DNA of 64,000 nt, from contig JOFO01000028.1 in assembly GCA_000721275.1 (NCBI GenBank), positions 1-64,000 of the forward strand. The letters are read 5' to 3'. The notes under the pieces were generated by a model. The model did not search any database. It worked only from the letters and a program-made list of their open reading frames with translations, and was not told the DNA's origin. Position 1 is the first letter of the stretch. Each line of letters starts with the position of its first letter. Positions 61,622 to 64,000 of this stretch are shown one piece after another. Made by a program: the position numbers and the translations under genes. This DNA comes from Microtetraspora glauca. GTDB taxonomy: Bacteria > Actinomycetota > Actinomycetes > Streptomycetales > Streptomycetaceae.

Positions 61622-63192
61622 ACCGCCCGCTCGGACTCGCGGACCCGCAGCGGACGGGCCCTTACCGGCTGCTGTCGGAGCTGGGCCGGGGCGGCATGGG
61701 GCGGGTGTTCCTCGGCGTCGCGCCGGACGGGCGGCTCGCCGCCGTCAAGCAGGTGCACGCCCGGCTCGCGGCCGACGAGGCGTTCCGTGCCCGGTTCCGG
61801 CGCGAGGCCGACGCCTCGCGCCGGGTCTCCGGGGCCTGCACGGCGGCCGTGCTGGACTCCGACACGGAAGCGGCCGTGCCCTGGCTCGCGTCCGTGTTCG
61901 TGGCCGGTCCCTCGCTCGGCGCGGCCGTGGCCCGCTCGGGGCCGCTGCCCGCGGACGACGTGCGGCGGCTCGCCGTGGGCCTGGCGACGGCGCTGGACGA
62001 GATCCACCGGGCCGGGCTGATCCACCGCGACCTGAAGCCGGAGAACGTGCTGCTCGCGGAGGACGGGGTGCGGGTCATCGACTTCGGCATCGCGCGGGCC
62101 GCGGAGGGCGGCGACCTCACCGCGCTGACCGGGACGGGCCTGGTCGTCGGCTCGCCCGCGTTCATGTCGCCCGAACAGGCGGAGGGCCGTGAACTCACCC
62201 CGGCGAGCGACGTGTTCTCGCTCGGATCGGTGCTGGTCCTGGCCGCCACGGGGACCAGTCCGTTCGCCGGGCCCTCGACCTTCCAGGAGCTGTACGCCGT
62301 CGTGCACGCCGAGCCCGCGCTCGACGCCGTACCGGCGGAGCTCCGCGGCCTCGTCGCCGCCTGCCTGGCCAAGGACCCGGCAGGCAGGCCGTCCCCCGCG
62401 CAGCTCCTCGCCGCCCTGGGCCCGGCGGCGCCCGTCCCCCGGCACTGGCCCCCCGCGGTCCACGCGGCGATCGCCGCACAGCGGACCGAGATCGACCGGC
62501 TCCTCACCGGCGGGCCCGGGCCCGGACCGGCGGCGGTCGCGCCCCCGGCACCCACCGCCGTCGTCACCGAACTGTCCGCCCCCGCCCCGCCCGGCAAGCG
62601 CCGCCGGCCGGGGGCCGCGGCGGCGGTCGCGCTGTCGGTCACCCTGTGCGTGGTCGGCGGCGCGGCGGTCTGGTGGTATGCCCAGGAGGACGAGGGCGCC
62701 GGGCCGCCGGACCGGTACCTGACGGTGCCGACCTGCGCCGAGGCGACGAGGGAACTCCCGCTGCCGGAGCGCCGGAAGGACGAGGACAGCACCCGCGACA
62801 GCACCTCGACGGCCGAGACCCACTGCTCCTGGTACGAAAGGAACGAGCTGCTGGCCAGCGGCTGGGAGCCCGTCCGGCACGCCGACGTCCGCTGGCACCT
62901 GCGCCGCACCGCGGGTGCCTCCGACAACGCGACGAACGACCAGGCGGAGCAGTTCGCGGCCGCCGCGCGCGCCGGACGCCCCGCGATGGGACTCGCCTTC
63001 GCCGACGAGGCGTACTGGGAACCGACGGACGCCGGCGACTGGCGGAGCTGCGCCCTGTCCGTCCGTACGGCGAACCTCGTCGTGTACGTCGGACTAGGCG
63101 GCGCCCGGCACCCGGCCGCCACCTGCGAACAGGAGGCGGCGGCCATCGCCGAGAAGGCGGTGGCGGCGATGCCGGGCACGCCCGGGCCATGA
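61618..63192 (+). CDS. Membrane Ser/Thr protein kinase 2
   Basis: The GTG at 61618 overlaps the stop of kinase 1, giving 524 residues. The kinase domain has ELGRGGMGRVFLG, VKQVH, HRDLKPEN near 135, DFGIARA and SPEQAEGRELTPASDVFSLG, so all catalytic elements are present. A transmembrane helix lies at about 331-355. The outer domain of about 165 residues has several Cys and Trp and differs from that of kinase 1. The pair probably arose by tandem duplication with diverged sensors. No phosphatase is adjacent. Confidence 0.93.
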   Translation: MNRPLGLADPQRTGPYRLLSELGRGGMGRVFLGVAPDGRLAAVKQVHARLAADEAFRARFRREADASRRVSGACTAAVLDSDTEAAVPWLASVFVAGPSLGAAVARSGPLPADDVRRLAVGLATALDEIHRAGLIHRDLKPENVLLAEDGVRVIDFGIARAAEGGDLTALTGTGLVVGSPAFMSPEQAEGRELTPASDVFSLGSVLVLAATGTSPFAGPSTFQELYAVVHAEPALDAVPAELRGLVAACLAKDPAGRPSPAQLLAALGPAAPVPRHWPPAVHAAIAAQRTEIDRLLTGGPGPGPAAVAPPAPTAVVTELSAPAPPGKRRRPGAAAAVALSVTLCVVGGAAVWWYAQEDEGAGPPDRYLTVPTCAEATRELPLPERRKDEDSTRDSTSTAETHCSWYERNELLASGWEPVRHADVRWHLRRTAGASDNATNDQAEQFAAAARAGRPAMGLAFADEAYWEPTDAGDWRSCALSVRTANLVVYVGLGGARHPAATCEQEAAAIAEKAVAAMPGTPGP

Positions 63193-63222
63193 AGGGGCGG
63201 GGGCGGGCGGACCCGTGGCGGG

Positions 63223-64000
63223 TCAGGGTCCGGGGCGGGTGGCGGTGACGACGTAGTAGTCCAGGGCTCCCTCCTGGTACGCCTTCAGGAAGTTGCGGGG
63301 CCACGTGCCCGGTTCCCACTGGTCGGACAGCCAGCGGTCCCAGCCCTCCCACACCTCCGGGCCGATGGAGGCGGTCCGCGCGTCCGTCAGACCCGCCCGG
63401 GTGAACGCCTCCGCCAGGTCGGTGACGGAACGGGCCACGTCCAGGCCGTCGGCGTACGTCTGCAGGAGCTCGGCGAGCCGGGCGGCGTGGCGGGGGTCGT
63501 CGTCGGGGGTGAAGAAGCTCGTGACGGCCACCCGCCCGCCGGGCGCCAGGACCCGGGCCGTCTCGCGCGCGAAGGCGGCCAGGTCGTCGAAGTGCTGGGC
63601 GGCCTCGACACTGTGGACACGGTCGAACTCGGCGTCCGCGAAGGGCATGTCCTCCGCCGCGCCCCGGACGAACCGGAGCCGCGGCGGCGAGGCGTCCAGC
63701 AGGGCCGCGTTGGCCCGGTGGGCGCGGTCCAGCTGCTGCGGGTGGATGTCCATGCCGGTGAGGTGCGCCGGGTCGTACTCGCGCAGGGCCAGCGCGCACC
63801 CGACGCCGAGCCCGCAGCCGACTTCGAGCAGCCGCCTGCCGGTGAGCGGTCCGAGGGAGTCGAGCACGTGCCGGTACAGGTCCTGCTGGCTGCGGACGCG
63901 GTCGTCGACCGAGACCGGGCCGGCGAGGTCGACGGACCTCCAGTAGCCGAAGTTGATGAAGCCGCCGGCGAACACCGGGACCGAGCTGAGGTCGGCCGGC
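63223..64000 (-). CDS. SAM-dependent methyltransferase (5' end cut by the window)
   Basis: The frame is open to the window edge, so the N-terminus is missing; a GTG at 63975 is an internal codon because coding character continues upstream (PADLSSVPV). The class I methyltransferase motifs are LLEVGCGLGVGCALAL (motif I), GMDIHPQQLDRA and RVHSVEAAQHFDD with VLAPGGRVAVTSF. The FAGGFINFGYW start resembles small-molecule C- or O-methyltransferases. The substrate is unknown. A short GACCCG/CGGGTC hairpin at 63210-63224 separates it from kinase 2. Confidence 0.85.
   Translation of the reverse strand, partial: PADLSSVPVFAGGFINFGYWRSVDLAGPVSVDDRVRSQQDLYRHVLDSLGPLTGRRLLEVGCGLGVGCALALREYDPAHLTGMDIHPQQLDRAHRANAALLDASPPRLRFVRGAAEDMPFADAEFDRVHSVEAAQHFDDLAAFARETARVLAPGGRVAVTSFFTPDDDPRHAARLAELLQTYADGLDVARSVTDLAEAFTRAGLTDARTASIGPEVWEGWDRWLSDQWEPGTWPRNFLKAYQEGALDYYVVTATRPGP

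Overview
The window is chromosomal DNA from a high-GC actinomycete, almost certainly a Streptomyces. The evidence is the very strong third-position G/C bias, GTG and TTG starts, a short chaplin gene, DUF5954, DUF5709 and DUF6510 proteins, many secreted proteins with Tat or Sec signals, a RidA/cupin-type kynurenine pathway operon, and several genes whose -10 box lies only 6-7 nt before the start codon (leaderless transcripts). Long open frames on the strands opposite real genes are G/C-bias shadows and are not annotated. No CRISPR array, insertion sequence, rRNA or replication origin was seen.

Layout. 1-4.4 kb: tail of a secreted protein, a Tat-leader peptide coupled to a peptidoglycan amidase, a membrane protein and two small Streptomyces proteins. 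4.7-7.7 kb: a NIPSNAP/DUF1579-like pair divergent from a WYL regulator with a 27-bp palindrome between them, then a SUKH-like and a small membrane protein. 7.8-12 kb: a 1384-residue XRE-nSTAND-WD40 protein. 12.1-16.4 kb: a frameshifted L,D-transpeptidase, DUF5954, and a MarR/EamA divergent pair with twin operators. 16.5-18.4 kb: a DeoR repressor divergent from a nucleoside-type gene and a Nudix hydrolase. 18.5-23.1 kb: a headless LysR, DUF5709, a molybdopterin oxidoreductase/flavin reductase/DUF6510 operon, an esterase and a chaplin. 23.5-28.4 kb: an unusual gene fusing sigma-K region 2 to the membrane and outer part of anti-sigma RskA, followed by two facing Asp23/AmaP-like envelope-stress operons, one led by an ECF sigma factor. 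28.4-34.9 kb: an XRE membrane protein, a broken secreted-protein gene, a trypsin-like protease, a strange tRNA-like element with a 12-bp outer helix, and a MacB-type ABC exporter. 35-43 kb: two large secreted multidomain proteins (sugar dehydrogenase and ThuA/DUF1080) with duplicated ricin lectin tails, TerD, a secreted protein and a STAS protein.

43.1-55.9 kb is the metabolic centre of the window. A LysR regulator is divergent from eleven co-directional genes: 2-aminomuconate semialdehyde dehydrogenase, oxopentenoate hydratase, oxalocrotonate decarboxylase, RidA-type deaminase, 3-hydroxyanthranilate dioxygenase, ACMS decarboxylase, acylating acetaldehyde dehydrogenase, hydroxyoxovalerate aldolase, kynureninase, a secreted LVIVD protein and an amino-acid permease. 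The first nine overlap stop-to-start. Together they can convert (3-hydroxy)kynurenine to pyruvate and acetyl-CoA, but tryptophan dioxygenase, formamidase and kynurenine monooxygenase are not in the window. An 18-bp hairpin closes the operon.

55.9-64 kb: a tendamistat-family alpha-amylase inhibitor with two LacI-type operator-like sites upstream, an EF-hand calcium protein, a serine-acetyltransferase-like protein next to a frameshifted PGM1-type ATP-grasp peptide ligase, two coupled membrane Ser/Thr kinases, and the end of a SAM methyltransferase cut by the window edge. Three genes (12.1, 29.2 and 58.3 kb) carry one-base frameshifts next to C or G runs, so sequencing error must be excluded before they are called pseudogenes.
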